A stretch of DNA of 64,000 bases. Source: an uncultured Lachnospiraceae bacterium (GTDB taxonomy: Bacteria; Bacillota; Clostridia; Lachnospirales; Lachnospiraceae). Below, in pieces: positions 32,994 to 41,461 of this stretch. A program made the position numbers and the translations under genes. The stretch covers positions 1 to 64,000 of the forward strand of contig CAJUFU010000010.1 in NCBI GenBank assembly GCA_910585555.1, in the 5' to 3' direction. The notes under the pieces are model-generated. The model searched no databases and had not been told where the DNA came from. It saw nothing but the letters and a program-made list of their open reading frames with translations. Position 1 is the stretch's first letter; the number at the start of each line of letters is the position of its first letter.

Positions 32994-34010
32994 ATGACAA
33001 GTGCGGAATTGATGGATACAGAAGATGAAGTGCGATTTTATCAAGATGTTCATGCTATATTAGATGATGCAAAGAGGAAGACATACGAATCAGCAAATCA
33101 CATAATGACGTATGCATATTGGAATGTGGGTGAAAGGATTATTGAACAAGAGCAGAAAGGTAATAAGAAAGCGAAGTATGGCTCGTATCTGATTAAGCGT
33201 CTTTCGCAAGAATTGTCTGATGAATATGGTACGGGATTTTCGGTTGCAAATATTAGAAACTGCAGGCAATTATACTTAACATTTCCTAAAGAATCCTATG
33301 GTTATTCAATGATTGGAAAAATTCATTGGTCGCATCTTAGAACTATTATGAGATTAAATGACGAGGAGGAACGAAATTTTTATCTGGATGAGGTTGCAAA
33401 TGAATATTGGTCAGTTAAGGAATTGGAGCGTAATATAAAGTCCGGCTATTATAAACGTATTCTTTCAACGCAGTTCCCTGATAGAATTGGAGAAACACCT
33501 AAATTTGTAAAAGACCCATATGTTTTAGAATTTATGGGTATAAAAAATAATGATGGAATTGCTGAAAGAAATGTGGAAGATGCAGTTGTCAGTAACTTGC
33601 AGAAGTTTCTTTTAGAAATGGGAAGAGGGTTTTGCTTCGTAGACAGACAAATGCATATATGTACTGAGACGACAGATTTTTATATTGATTTGGTATTTTA
33701 CAATTATATGCTGAAATGCTTTGTCTTGATAGACTTGAAAAATCATAAGTTGACACATCAAGATATTGGGCAGATGGATATGTACATTCGAATGTTTGAT
33801 GACTTAAAGAGGCAGCAAGATGATAACCCGACAATTGGTATCATTTTCTGTACGGATAAGGATGAAACGATGGTAAAATATTCTGTTTTGCATGAAAGCG
33901 AGCAGATATTTGCTTCCAAATATATGACTGTATTGCCTACAGCAGAAGAATTGAAAGAAGAACTGGAACGCAATCAGATAATATATGGCAATGAAGTACA
34001 AAATAAATAA
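32994..34010 (+). CDS. YhcG/DUF1016 PD-(D/E)XK nuclease family protein
   Basis: A 338-residue protein with the DUF1016 N-terminal domain (ANHIMTYAYWNVGERIIEQE, YGSYLIKRLSQELSDEYGTG, FSVANIRNCRQLYL and IHWSHLRTIMRL) and a C-terminal PD-(D/E)XK domain (GRGFCFVDRQMHI, FYIDLVFYNYMLKCFVLIDL: D...DLK pattern). ATG 32994 is spaced 8 bases from GAGGAGA; GTG 32988 is possible but too close. Families of this type are linked to restriction islands and to transposon-like elements, but their role is not settled. Its stop codon touches a tandem duplicate of the neighbouring toxin-antitoxin module, whose hairpin likely terminates this transcript. Confidence 0.87.
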   Translation: MTSAELMDTEDEVRFYQDVHAILDDAKRKTYESANHIMTYAYWNVGERIIEQEQKGNKKAKYGSYLIKRLSQELSDEYGTGFSVANIRNCRQLYLTFPKESYGYSMIGKIHWSHLRTIMRLNDEEERNFYLDEVANEYWSVKELERNIKSGYYKRILSTQFPDRIGETPKFVKDPYVLEFMGIKNNDGIAERNVEDAVVSNLQKFLLEMGRGFCFVDRQMHICTETTDFYIDLVFYNYMLKCFVLIDLKNHKLTHQDIGQMDMYIRMFDDLKRQQDDNPTIGIIFCTDKDETMVKYSVLHESEQIFASKYMTVLPTAEELKEELERNQIIYGNEVQNK

Positions 34011-34135
34011 TGCCAGTAGGCAAAACAGATATAAGTGAATTCGTGCAAATAATTCACCAACGAAAATCCCAGAGTGGCGGCTCTGGGATTTTCTGTTCCC
34101 ATTACGGAGGGACCAGAACAAGATTAGTTGTCATG
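34007..34135. repeat. Tandem duplicate of the antitoxin/terminator segment, copy 1
   Basis: This 129-base segment is repeated without gaps at 34183-34311 (offset 176), with about five mismatches. It carries the antitoxin body, the bidirectional hairpin (34062-34093) and the reverse complement of the last three toxin codons plus stop, but neither the antitoxin -35 box nor the rest of the toxin. It begins inside the last codons of the YhcG gene. Confidence 0.85.
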
Positions 34136-34158
34136 CCTGCCCGAATTTCCAGCGTATC

Positions 34159-34187
34159 TTGCAATCCTTTTCTGCATATGCTATAAT
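34159..34187 (+). promoter_or_regulatory. Promoter of the Fst-like antitoxin RNA
   Basis: -35 TTGCAA (34159-34164), 17-base spacer, perfect -10 TATAAT (34182-34187). Confidence 0.8.
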
Positions 34188-34193
34188 GCCAGT

Positions 34194-34272
34194 AGGCAAA
34201 ACAGATATAAGTGAATTCGTGCAAATGATTCACCAACGAAAATCCCAGAGTAGCGGCTCTGGGATTTTCTGT
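34194..34272 (+). ncRNA. Candidate par/Fst-type antitoxin RNA
   Basis: A predicted RNA of about 78 bases from the start implied by the TTGCAA/TATAAT promoter to the hairpin at 34238-34269. Bases 34201-34234 match the plus strand across the start of the toxin gene (34376-34408) at about 25 of 33 positions. The RNA can therefore pair with the toxin's ribosome site and first codons, as RNA II does with RNA I in the pAD1 par system. Ends are predicted. Confidence 0.7.
34238..34269. terminator. Bidirectional terminator shared by toxin and antitoxin
   Basis: GAAAATCCCAGAG (34238-34250), 6-base loop, CTCTGGGATTTTC (34257-34269): a perfect 13-base-pair stem with T-rich ends on both strands. The same hairpin with one loop change is at 34062-34093. 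Confidence 0.85.
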
Positions 34273-34299
34273 TCCCATTACGGAGGGACCAGACCGAGG

Positions 34300-34401
34300 T
34301 TAGTTGTCATGGTGGTCACTATCTAACCATTTGATGATGTAATGGCAAATCACACCACCCGCGACAGCGACTACAACAGAAATAAGTACATCGTGCAACA
34401 T
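34300..34401 (-). CDS. Fst/Ldr-like type I toxin peptide
   Basis: A 33-residue peptide: MLHDVLISVVVAVAGGVI, then CHYIIKWLDSDHHDN. One membrane helix (residues 5-24) ends in a polar tail with Trp-Leu-Asp, the mark of the Fst family. Ribosome site AGGGGG lies just before ATG 34401. The promoter is at 34446-34474 on the minus strand, so the mRNA would run about 200 bases to the shared terminator, the size of RNA I in par modules. The leader GTTGTCAT can pair with ATGACAAC at the end of the reading frame, a 5'-3' fold also known from such mRNAs. Not detectable by ordinary length cut-offs. Confidence 0.75.
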   Translation of the reverse strand: MLHDVLISVVVAVAGGVICHYIIKWLDSDHHDN

Positions 34402-34445
34402 TTTCACCCCCTCTCCGTTGCCGGTTTGGGTATGACAACAAGACA

Positions 34446-34474
34446 AGCATATCATTTTTTGTCATATTTAGCAA
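34446..34474 (-). promoter_or_regulatory. Promoter of the Fst-like toxin
   Basis: Minus strand: -35 TTGCTA (34469-34474), 17-base spacer, -10 TATGCT (34446-34451) with TG one base before it (extended -10). Confidence 0.7.
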
Positions 34475-34580
34475 ATATTCGATTTACTAACGCATCATGT
34501 CAGTATGGTATACATATAGATTGAATGATTTAAGGGGAGGATATATTCATGCGTTTATCATGCCTGCCCGGAAACCAATC

Positions 34581-34609
34581 TTGAATTTGTAAATAAGATG
34601 TAATACAAT
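34581..34609 (+). promoter_or_regulatory. Promoter of the methionine aminopeptidase gene
   Basis: -35 TTGAAT (34581-34586), 17-base spacer, -10 TACAAT (34604-34609), about 40 bases before the start codon. Confidence 0.65.
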
Positions 34610-34651
34610 AGATAAGGCTATTGAGTGGACTACGCCGGGAGGTATTTTACG

Positions 34652-35524
34652 ATGAAAAAACTGGGACGAAATGATTCTTGCTGGTGCGGAAGCGGCAGAA
34701 AGTATAAGGCCTGTCATATGGCAATGGATGATAAGATTGAAAGCTATGCACTGCAGGGACATATTGTGCCAAGTCATGATATTCTGAAAACGCCAGAACA
34801 GATTCAGGGAATCCGTGAAAGCAGTAAGATTAATATTGCGATTTTGGATGAAATTGAGAAACAGATTCATATAGGTATGAGCACAGAGGAAATTGACAGG
34901 ATTGTTTGCGATATGACCAGCCAGATGGGGGGAATTGCGGCGCCGTTACATTACGACGGCTTCCCGAAGAGCGTCTGCACTTCCATTAATGAGGTGGTGT
35001 GTCATGGCATCCCGAGTAAGACGCGTCTATTGCAGGATGGAGATATTGTGAATGTGGATGTGTCCACAATCTACAAGGGGTATTTTTCGGATTCTTCCAG
35101 AATGTTCATGCTGGGGAATGTGCCGGAGGAGACCCAGAGGCTGGTGCGGGTGGCCAGGGAGTGTATTGATGTGGGCTTAGAGCAGGTAAAGCCCTGGAAT
35201 TTCCTGGGGGACATGGCGGAAGCCATCAACAACCATGCGATGAAGAACGGGTATTCTATTGTCCGGGAAATCGGAGGACATGGTGTTGGCTTGGAATTCC
35301 ATGAGGAGCCTTTTGTCAGTTATGTGACCAGCAAGGGTACGGAAATGCTGATGGTGCCGGGCATGGTGTTTACCATAGAACCGATGGTCAATATGGGAAA
35401 GGCGGATATCTATATTGATGATGAAGACGGCTGGACGGTCTATACGGAGGATGGGAAGCCGTCTGCGCAATGGGAAGTGACGCTTGCTGTGACAGAGGAT
35501 GGTTATGAGATTTTGACTTATTAA
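34652..35524 (+). CDS. map: Type I methionine aminopeptidase with N-terminal SEC-C motif
   Basis: A 290-residue cytoplasmic enzyme that removes the initiator methionine. Residues 1-25 are a SEC-C zinc motif (GRNDSCWCGSGRKYKACH); the catalytic pita-bread domain follows: CTSINEVVCHGIPSK, the metal ligands in GDIVNVDVSTIYKGYFSDSS (two Asp), REIGGHGVGLEFHEEP (His), FTIEPMVN (Glu) and AQWEVTLAVTEDG (Glu). ATG 34652 with GGGAGG (34637-34642) gives a start directly at the SEC-C motif. This SEC-C fused form is common as an additional copy in Clostridia. It appears to be a single-gene unit with terminator at 35553-35590. Confidence 0.93.
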   Translation: MKKLGRNDSCWCGSGRKYKACHMAMDDKIESYALQGHIVPSHDILKTPEQIQGIRESSKINIAILDEIEKQIHIGMSTEEIDRIVCDMTSQMGGIAAPLHYDGFPKSVCTSINEVVCHGIPSKTRLLQDGDIVNVDVSTIYKGYFSDSSRMFMLGNVPEETQRLVRVARECIDVGLEQVKPWNFLGDMAEAINNHAMKNGYSIVREIGGHGVGLEFHEEPFVSYVTSKGTEMLMVPGMVFTIEPMVNMGKADIYIDDEDGWTVYTEDGKPSAQWEVTLAVTEDGYEILTY

Positions 35525-35552
35525 CGGAATTTTGTTTGGATGGGTAGAAACC

Positions 35553-35590
35553 AGAGTACATCATGTTTTCAGAAGATGTACTCTTTTTTT
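35553..35590 (+). terminator. Intrinsic terminator after map
   Basis: AGAGTACATC (35553-35562) pairs with GATGTACTCT (35575-35584), followed by seven T. Confidence 0.9.
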
Positions 35591-35770
35591 GTCGTTAAAA
35601 TTTGTGAATATTTCCGGTATTGTCAACTGGGAGCGCATCTGTTATCTTAATCATACAATCTTTGGATTCATTTTAAAGTATACTTTATATCGAGCCACAA
35701 TTGTGTGGATTCCCGGCAGATCGCCGCTGATTTCCAAATGTTGAATACTTAATGAAAGAAGGAAAATACT

Positions 35771-36715
35771 ATGCGTGAATTTATGACAAGGTTGTCAGAT
35801 TATTGGAACGAAAGAAAAAACGACCCCGACAGGCAGGAAAACCGGCTTGCAGTGGTGGTGACAGGGGCGGTGGCCGTGGTCATCATTGTGCTTCTTATGG
35901 TACTTTTGTGGGGTTATGTGAAAGGGCGTGAAGGTGAGGTGTCTTCTGAACCGGAACAGACAGGGGAGGAGATGCAGGCTGCGGATATGGAAGGAGATAT
36001 GGAGCATTTATCTGAGGCTGTTCATGAAGAGGAAGCAGTCAAATATATGTCGGAGGATTCCGGGGAACAACTGCGGCAGGAATATCTGACAAGCACTGCC
36101 TATCTGAAAGAAAAGGTGGATGAACTTTTGCAGACGATGATACAGGTGCAGGAGGGGCTTCGTGAGGTTGAGAAAGAATTTCAAGATGCGGACAACGCTT
36201 TAAAGACGCAAATTATCACGCTTTGCAGGGAAGTTGAGACCATTGTGCAGAGTCTTAAGGAGACACAGGTCAAGCTTACCGATCTGACAGGTATTGTACA
36301 AGTCATAGACAAAGAAAAGATTCCGCTGATTCAACAGCAGATTGAGGAGATAAGAGTGGACATGGAGGGCGTGCAGGCGGATATCGCAGGTCTTCATGAG
36401 AAGATGGCTGCTTTGAAAAAGGAGGATGAGAGACTTTGGGAGAGCATCAGTGATTTAGAGAAGCGGGTTAAGGATGCTTTAAATCAAAATGTGGCAGAGG
36501 TAAATAACAGGCTTGACCAGCTGCAGGCAGGTATCGATCATTTGGGCCGTGAATTTGAGAAACAACTGCAGGAAAATGTAAAAGAGGTCAATGAGAGGAT
36601 TGATGTGCTGATAGGCCAGCTGGAGGGGCGGGTGCAGAACTTGACGGATAATACCTTAAGATATCGCTACGATGAGGAGACCAATACGCTGTATCTCTCA
36701 CCGATGAAAGAGTAG
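35771..36715 (+). CDS. Single-pass membrane protein with long coiled coil, unknown function
   Basis: A 314-residue protein: short basic N-terminus, one membrane helix (about 27-49, AVVVTGAVAVVIIVLLMVLL), an acidic Glu-rich stretch (52-95), then about 190 residues of heptad-like helix (KEKVDELLQTMIQVQEGLRE through NERIDVLIGQLEGRVQNL) and a short tail RYDEETNTLYLSPMKE. Ribosome site GAAGGAAA precedes ATG 35771. No family is recognised. The long extracytoplasmic coiled coil suggests a structural or scaffolding role at the cell envelope, but that is only inference. It lies between map and metG with its own spacing on both sides. Confidence 0.7.
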   Translation: MREFMTRLSDYWNERKNDPDRQENRLAVVVTGAVAVVIIVLLMVLLWGYVKGREGEVSSEPEQTGEEMQAADMEGDMEHLSEAVHEEEAVKYMSEDSGEQLRQEYLTSTAYLKEKVDELLQTMIQVQEGLREVEKEFQDADNALKTQIITLCREVETIVQSLKETQVKLTDLTGIVQVIDKEKIPLIQQQIEEIRVDMEGVQADIAGLHEKMAALKKEDERLWESISDLEKRVKDALNQNVAEVNNRLDQLQAGIDHLGREFEKQLQENVKEVNERIDVLIGQLEGRVQNLTDNTLRYRYDEETNTLYLSPMKE

Positions 36716-36855
36716 GCGGGATTTTCTGATACTTTTCCCGGTTGCGCGTGGCAGGAATTGACAATCTAAGTCCTTTATGATAGGTTAACTACAGAATGTT
36801 TTGTACGATTAGCAGTTTATTAGAACTTTGATAGATAATGGAAAGGGAGCTTGCT

Positions 36856-38874
36856 ATGAATAAGGGAAAGTATTATATCACAACAGCGATTGCTTATACT
36901 TCCGGTACACCGCACATCGGTAACAGCTATGAGATTGTGCTGGCGGACAGTATTGCGCGCTTTAAGAGAAAAGACGGCTACGATGTACAGTTTCAGACGG
37001 GTACGGACGAACATGGACAAAAGATTGAATTAAAAGCGCAGGAGGCGGGCATTACGCCGAAGGAGTATGTGGATAAGGTGGCGGGTGAAATCCGCAGGAT
37101 TTGCGATGTGCTGAATACTTCTTATGACAAGTTTATCCGTACTACGGATGATTATCATGAGAGACAGGTGCAGAAGATCTTTAAGAAGCTGTATGACCAG
37201 GGGGATATCTACAAGGGCGCTTATGAGGGGCTTTATTGTACACCCTGCGAATCTTTCTGGACGGAGTCTCAGCTGGTGGATGGCAAGTGCCCTGATTGTG
37301 GGAGAGAGGTGAAGCCTGCCAAGGAAGAGGCGTATTTCTTTAAAATGAGCAAGTATGCGGATAAACTGATTGCGCACATCAATGCCCATCCGGAATTCAT
37401 TCAGCCGGTTTCCCGCAAGAATGAGATGATGAATAACTTCCTTCTGCCGGGTCTGCAGGATTTATGCGTTTCCAGGACTTCCTTTAAGTGGGGCGTTCCG
37501 GTGGATTTTGATGATAAGCATGTGGTCTATGTGTGGCTGGATGCGTTGACAAACTATATTACGGGCATCGGCTATGAGGCGGACGGTGAGAGCAGTGAGC
37601 AGTATAAGAAATTATGGCCGGCCGATCTGCACTTGATAGGTAAGGATATTATCCGGTTCCACACCATCTATTGGCCGATTTTCCTGATGGCATTAGGCGA
37701 GCCGCTGCCCAAGCAGGTATTTGGACATCCCTGGTTGTTACAGGGGGATGGTAAGATGAGTAAGTCCAAGGGCAACGTGATTTATGCGGATGATCTGATT
37801 CGATTCTTTGGTGTGGACGCAGTGCGTTATTTTGTTCTGCATGAGATGCCCTTTGAAAATGACGGTGTGATTACCTGGGATTTGATGGTGGAGCGTATGA
37901 ACTCCGATCTGGCGAATACACTGGGGAATCTGGTTAACAGAACTGTCTCCATGAGCAATAAGTATTTTGGCGGTATTGTGGAGAACCGGAAAGTGGGTGT
38001 TGATGCAGGGGCGGAAGATGTGGATGCCGATTTGTTCAGGGTAGTGACAGATACTTATGCGAGAGTATCTAAGAAGATGGACGAATTGCGGGTAGCCGAT
38101 GCGATTACAGAGATTTTCGTGCTGTTTAAGCGCTGTAACAAATATATAGACGAGACCATGCCTTGGGTACTTGCCAAGGATGAGGAAAAGAAAGACCGCC
38201 TGGCAACCGTCTTATATAATCTGCTTAACGGAATTCTGGCAGGGGCGTCTCTCTTAGAGCCGTATATGCCGGAGACTGCGCAAAGAATCGCAGAGCAGTT
38301 AAATGCATCTTTGGTTGATTTTGCGGTGTTAGAAGAGTGTGCGGCGGCGCAGGATGTGGACAGGGCTTCCGGACTCTATCCTTCCGGCAATAAAGTGGTG
38401 GAGAAGCCCGAGATTTTGTTTGCCCGTCAGGATATCAAGGAAGTGCTGGAACAGGTAGAGGCTATGTTTGCGGAGAGGAAAGCGGCGGCAGGCGAGGAAG
38501 AGAAGGACTCTGGTATGGATGAAAAAGTGGTGGAATTAGAGCCAAAGGATACAATCACGTATGATGATTTTGATAAATGTCAGTTCCAGGTAGGACTTGT
38601 ACTGGAATGTGAGGAAGTGCCAAAGTCCAAGAAGCTGTTGAAGTTTAAGGTGCAGGTGGGTTCTCAGACCAGACAGATTCTTTCCGGGATTAAGCAGTAT
38701 TATAAGCCGGAAGAGCTGGTCGGTAAGCGGGTTATGGTGTTAGTGAACTTACAGCCCAGAGAGATTGCAGGGATGATGTCGGAAGGCATGATTTTGAGTG
38801 CCGCAGATGAAGAAGGCAATCTGGCGGTTATGGTGCCCCAGAAGGATATGCCGGCAGGTGCAGAAATCTGTTAG
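36856..38874 (+). CDS. metG: Methionyl-tRNA synthetase
   Basis: A 672-residue class I synthetase that charges tRNA-Met. Visible: AYTSGTPHIGNSYEIVLAD (HIGH motif as HIGN), zinc knuckle CTPCESFW...CPDCGREV, WPADLHLIGKDIIRFHTIYWP, and the KMSKS loop GDGKMSKSKGNVIYADD. A C-terminal OB-fold tRNA-binding domain (about 568-672: FDKCQFQVGLVLECEEVPKS to MVPQKDMPAGAEIC) favours a dimeric enzyme. ATG 36856 follows AAAGGGAG at a good distance; ATG 36838 lacks a ribosome site. No T-box leader is seen in the 140 bases upstream. Confidence 0.96.
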   Translation: MNKGKYYITTAIAYTSGTPHIGNSYEIVLADSIARFKRKDGYDVQFQTGTDEHGQKIELKAQEAGITPKEYVDKVAGEIRRICDVLNTSYDKFIRTTDDYHERQVQKIFKKLYDQGDIYKGAYEGLYCTPCESFWTESQLVDGKCPDCGREVKPAKEEAYFFKMSKYADKLIAHINAHPEFIQPVSRKNEMMNNFLLPGLQDLCVSRTSFKWGVPVDFDDKHVVYVWLDALTNYITGIGYEADGESSEQYKKLWPADLHLIGKDIIRFHTIYWPIFLMALGEPLPKQVFGHPWLLQGDGKMSKSKGNVIYADDLIRFFGVDAVRYFVLHEMPFENDGVITWDLMVERMNSDLANTLGNLVNRTVSMSNKYFGGIVENRKVGVDAGAEDVDADLFRVVTDTYARVSKKMDELRVADAITEIFVLFKRCNKYIDETMPWVLAKDEEKKDRLATVLYNLLNGILAGASLLEPYMPETAQRIAEQLNASLVDFAVLEECAAAQDVDRASGLYPSGNKVVEKPEILFARQDIKEVLEQVEAMFAERKAAAGEEEKDSGMDEKVVELEPKDTITYDDFDKCQFQVGLVLECEEVPKSKKLLKFKVQVGSQTRQILSGIKQYYKPEELVGKRVMVLVNLQPREIAGMMSEGMILSAADEEGNLAVMVPQKDMPAGAEIC

Positions 38875-38940
38875 GAATGTTTATATGACAAACTGAGGGA
38901 CATGCTGCTGTGGGGGTTATAGGCAAGAGAGGATTTCGGA

Positions 38941-39876
38941 GTGATACAAAAAGAAGAATTTTATTTCGACTCCCGGGACGGGGAGCACAAGATTCATAGC
39001 ATTCGATGGGTTCCGGAACATGACAAGCCGGTGTGCGTCCTGCAGATCATTCATGGTATGACGGAGCACATTGACCGATATGATGGGTTTGCGCAGTATA
39101 TGGCGGGTAAGGGAATTCTCGTGGTGGGGGACGATCATTTAGGCCACGGGAAGTCCGTGCGGCCGGGAGAACCTTATGGGTATTTTTGTAAAGAGGATGC
39201 GGCTACCGTCCTTGTGCGGGATGAGCACCGGCTAAAGAAGATGACACAGGAACAGTATCAGGGTGTGCCCTATATTATCCTGGGGCACAGCATGGGTTCC
39301 TTTATTGCAAGGAATTATCTGATTCGGTATGGAAGCGGGATTGACGGCGCCGTTATTATGGGGACCGGTATGCAGTCCAAGATACAGCTTGCCGCCGCGA
39401 GGGCACTTGCGGGAATACAGATTCTTTTCTGTGGGCCGAAGCATGTGAGTAAGTTGATTGACAAGCTGGCTTTTGGTATGTTTAATAAAAGAATAGAAGC
39501 GCCGAAAACCCCCAGTGACTGGCTCTGCTCCAATGAGGAGAGTGTAAAGCGTTATAGACAAGATCCTATGTGCAATTTTACTTTTACAGCCAATGGATTC
39601 CAGACGCTGATGAAATTGATCTGGAATCTGCATGATGTTGAAAAGTTGAAAAAGATGCCAAGGCAGTTGCCGGTATTTTTTGTGGCAGGGGAGGAAGACC
39701 CGGTGGGGGATTATGGACGGGCAGTGAAACAGGTATATGAATCCTTTCTGCAGCTGGGTATGGAGCGTGTGCAGATGAAACTTTATCCGGGTGACAGGCA
39801 CGAAATACTGCATGAGACGGACAGGGCTGAGGTGTACGCAGATATCTATCGGTGGATTTTGCAGAGCGTTACGTAG
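38941..39876 (+). CDS. Alpha/beta hydrolase, lysophospholipase-like
   Basis: A 311-residue serine hydrolase of the Hydrolase_4 type. Visible: QIIHGMTEHIDRYDGFAQYM, VVGDDHLGHGKSV, the nucleophile elbow IILGHSMGSFIARNYL (Ser), the acid near VAGEEDPVGDYGRAV (Asp) and the histidine in YPGDRHEILHET. This is the pattern of monoglyceride lipase / lysophospholipase relatives. Starts with GTG 38941. No signal peptide, so cytoplasmic. Follows metG by 66 bases and precedes a small membrane-associated protein by 18 bases. Confidence 0.85.
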   Translation: MIQKEEFYFDSRDGEHKIHSIRWVPEHDKPVCVLQIIHGMTEHIDRYDGFAQYMAGKGILVVGDDHLGHGKSVRPGEPYGYFCKEDAATVLVRDEHRLKKMTQEQYQGVPYIILGHSMGSFIARNYLIRYGSGIDGAVIMGTGMQSKIQLAAARALAGIQILFCGPKHVSKLIDKLAFGMFNKRIEAPKTPSDWLCSNEESVKRYRQDPMCNFTFTANGFQTLMKLIWNLHDVEKLKKMPRQLPVFFVAGEEDPVGDYGRAVKQVYESFLQLGMERVQMKLYPGDRHEILHETDRAEVYADIYRWILQSVT

Positions 39877-39894
39877 TGGAGCGGAGATTATTTT

Positions 39895-40191
39895 ATGAAG
39901 AAATTTTCTGGATTGTTATGTGTGGCGGCGATTCTGGGAACGGTGTATGTAGCCGTCATTGCCCCTAGGCAGGGGGAGGAAGTGACCATGGAGACCATTG
40001 AGGCTGAGGCGGAAGAGTTTGCAGATCATGCCCAGGATTTGTATCAGGAATATGGAGAAGAAGTGGTGGAACAGGCCAACGAAGCCATCAATGATGCCGT
40101 GGAGAGCGCGGTGGAAGGTGCTGCCGATAATTTTTGGGAGAGTCTGAAACAGAGCGTCACAGATTTTATAGAAGATTTGAATCCATTTTAG
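39895..40191 (+). CDS. Small exported or membrane-anchored acidic protein
   Basis: A 98-residue protein: basic start MKKFSG, hydrophobic segment LLCVAAILGTVYVAVIAP (7-24), then an acidic helical region (EAEAEEFADHAQDLYQEYGE and further) ending in FIEDLNPF. It may be a signal peptide or a membrane anchor; no lipobox follows the segment. No family is recognised. It lies 18 bases after the hydrolase gene and is followed by a terminator, so the two are probably co-transcribed. Confidence 0.65.
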   Translation: MKKFSGLLCVAAILGTVYVAVIAPRQGEEVTMETIEAEAEEFADHAQDLYQEYGEEVVEQANEAINDAVESAVEGAADNFWESLKQSVTDFIEDLNPF

Positions 40192-40201
40192 GCCGATGAA
40201 G

Positions 40202-40235
40202 ACCGCATATACTTATGTAGTATGGCGGTTTTTGT
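40202..40235 (+). terminator. Intrinsic terminator after the small exported protein
   Basis: ACCGCATA (40202-40209) pairs with TATGGCGGT (40221-40229) with one bulge, followed by TTTTGTTGTTTTTT. Confidence 0.75.
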
Positions 40236-40356
40236 TGTTTTTTAGGGGAATGTTTTTAGAATTTTTGCTTATACTATACTTAAATTGTGCTTTATTACAG
40301 CCAGATACGGCGGTAAGAAAATAGCGATAAAATGTTTAGGAAGATGGAGGAAGACA

Positions 40357-41349
40357 ATGAAGATAGCATTTTTTAGTACGAAACCTTATGATAAGATCTG
40401 GTTTGAGCCTATGGGTAAGGATTATGGTTTTGATATTCATTTCTATGAAGTACCTTTTCATGAGGAGACAATTTCACTGGCAAAAGGCTTTGACGCAGTA
40501 TGTATCTTTGTGAACGATTATGTGAATGCCAGAATGATACAGGCCCTTTACGACATGCATGTGAAAGCGATTCTCTTAAGGAGCGCGGGATTTAACCATG
40601 TGGATGTGAAGGCGGCGGAAGATAAGGTCTTGATTCTGCGGGTGCCCAGTTATTCGCCGGAGGCGGTTGCAGAGTTTGCGATGGGGATGCTGTTGACAGT
40701 CAATCGCTATACACATAAAGCATATAACAGAACCAGAGATTTCAATATGAGTTTGAATGGTCTTATGGGGGTCGATCTGTATCATAAGACGGCAGGGATT
40801 ATTGGTACAGGCAAGATTGGGCAGGCCATGATCAGAATCTGCAACGGCTTTGGGATGCAGGTACTGGCTTATGATCCCTATCCGAATCCAAAACTGGATG
40901 TGGAATATGTTTCGTTGGAAGAGATCATGGCGAAAGCAGATGTGATTTCTCTCCATTGTCCGCTGACTTCCGAGACAAAGCATATCGTTAACCGCAGTAC
41001 CATTGCCAGAATGAAGGACGGCGTCTATCTGGTGAACACTTCCCGCGGCGCACTGATCGATACAGATGCGCTGATTGACGGTCTGGTGTCCGGTAAGTTT
41101 GGCGGCGTGGGATTAGATGTATATGAGGAAGAAGAAGGTATCTTCTATGAAGATCGGTCTAATGAGATCATGCGGGATGAAAACCTGGCCAGATTGATGA
41201 CGTTCCCTAATGTACTGATTACTTCTCATATGGGCTTTTTTACGAAGGAGGCTATGCAGGCTATTGCCAAGGAGACGCTGGAGAATGCGTATGCGCTGGA
41301 AAATGGGCTCCCTTTGGTGAATAAAGTGGGCACTGAGGCAGCGAAATAA
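40357..41349 (+). CDS. ldhA: D-lactate dehydrogenase (2-hydroxyacid dehydrogenase family)
   Basis: A 330-residue NAD-dependent enzyme that reduces pyruvate to D-lactate. Visible: LLRSAGFNHVDVKAAED, VPSYSPEAVAEFAMGMLL, the nucleotide-binding GIIGTGKIGQAMIRI, the catalytic Arg in LVNTSRGALIDTDAL, Glu in GLDVYEEEEGIFYEDRS and His in ITSHMGFFTKEAM. The length and the last motif fit fermentative D-LDH better than other 2-hydroxyacid dehydrogenases. ATG 40357 follows TGGAGGAAG. A useful outlet for pyruvate in a fermenting anaerobe. Confidence 0.9.
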   Translation: MKIAFFSTKPYDKIWFEPMGKDYGFDIHFYEVPFHEETISLAKGFDAVCIFVNDYVNARMIQALYDMHVKAILLRSAGFNHVDVKAAEDKVLILRVPSYSPEAVAEFAMGMLLTVNRYTHKAYNRTRDFNMSLNGLMGVDLYHKTAGIIGTGKIGQAMIRICNGFGMQVLAYDPYPNPKLDVEYVSLEEIMAKADVISLHCPLTSETKHIVNRSTIARMKDGVYLVNTSRGALIDTDALIDGLVSGKFGGVGLDVYEEEEGIFYEDRSNEIMRDENLARLMTFPNVLITSHMGFFTKEAMQAIAKETLENAYALENGLPLVNKVGTEAAK

Positions 41350-41394
41350 GTTGAGGAAGTGATGCGGTATACAGGTGGACATTCTCCTGCATGG

Positions 41395-41423
41395 TTGTAA
41401 TTTTGTGGCGGATACGGTAAAAT
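41395..41423 (+). promoter_or_regulatory. Promoter of the GNAT/HD-GYP pair
   Basis: -35 TTGTAA (41395-41400), 17-base spacer, -10 TAAAAT (41418-41423), 40 bases before the acetyltransferase start. Confidence 0.6.
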
Positions 41424-41461
41424 GATATAGGATTATAAAGGAATCGTAGGTAGTTTTGGGA

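Noticed and set aside
36716..36855. T-box or SAM riboswitch before metG
   Set aside because: No T-box sequence, specifier-like stem or SAM core was seen, and the region is too short for a T-box leader with terminator.
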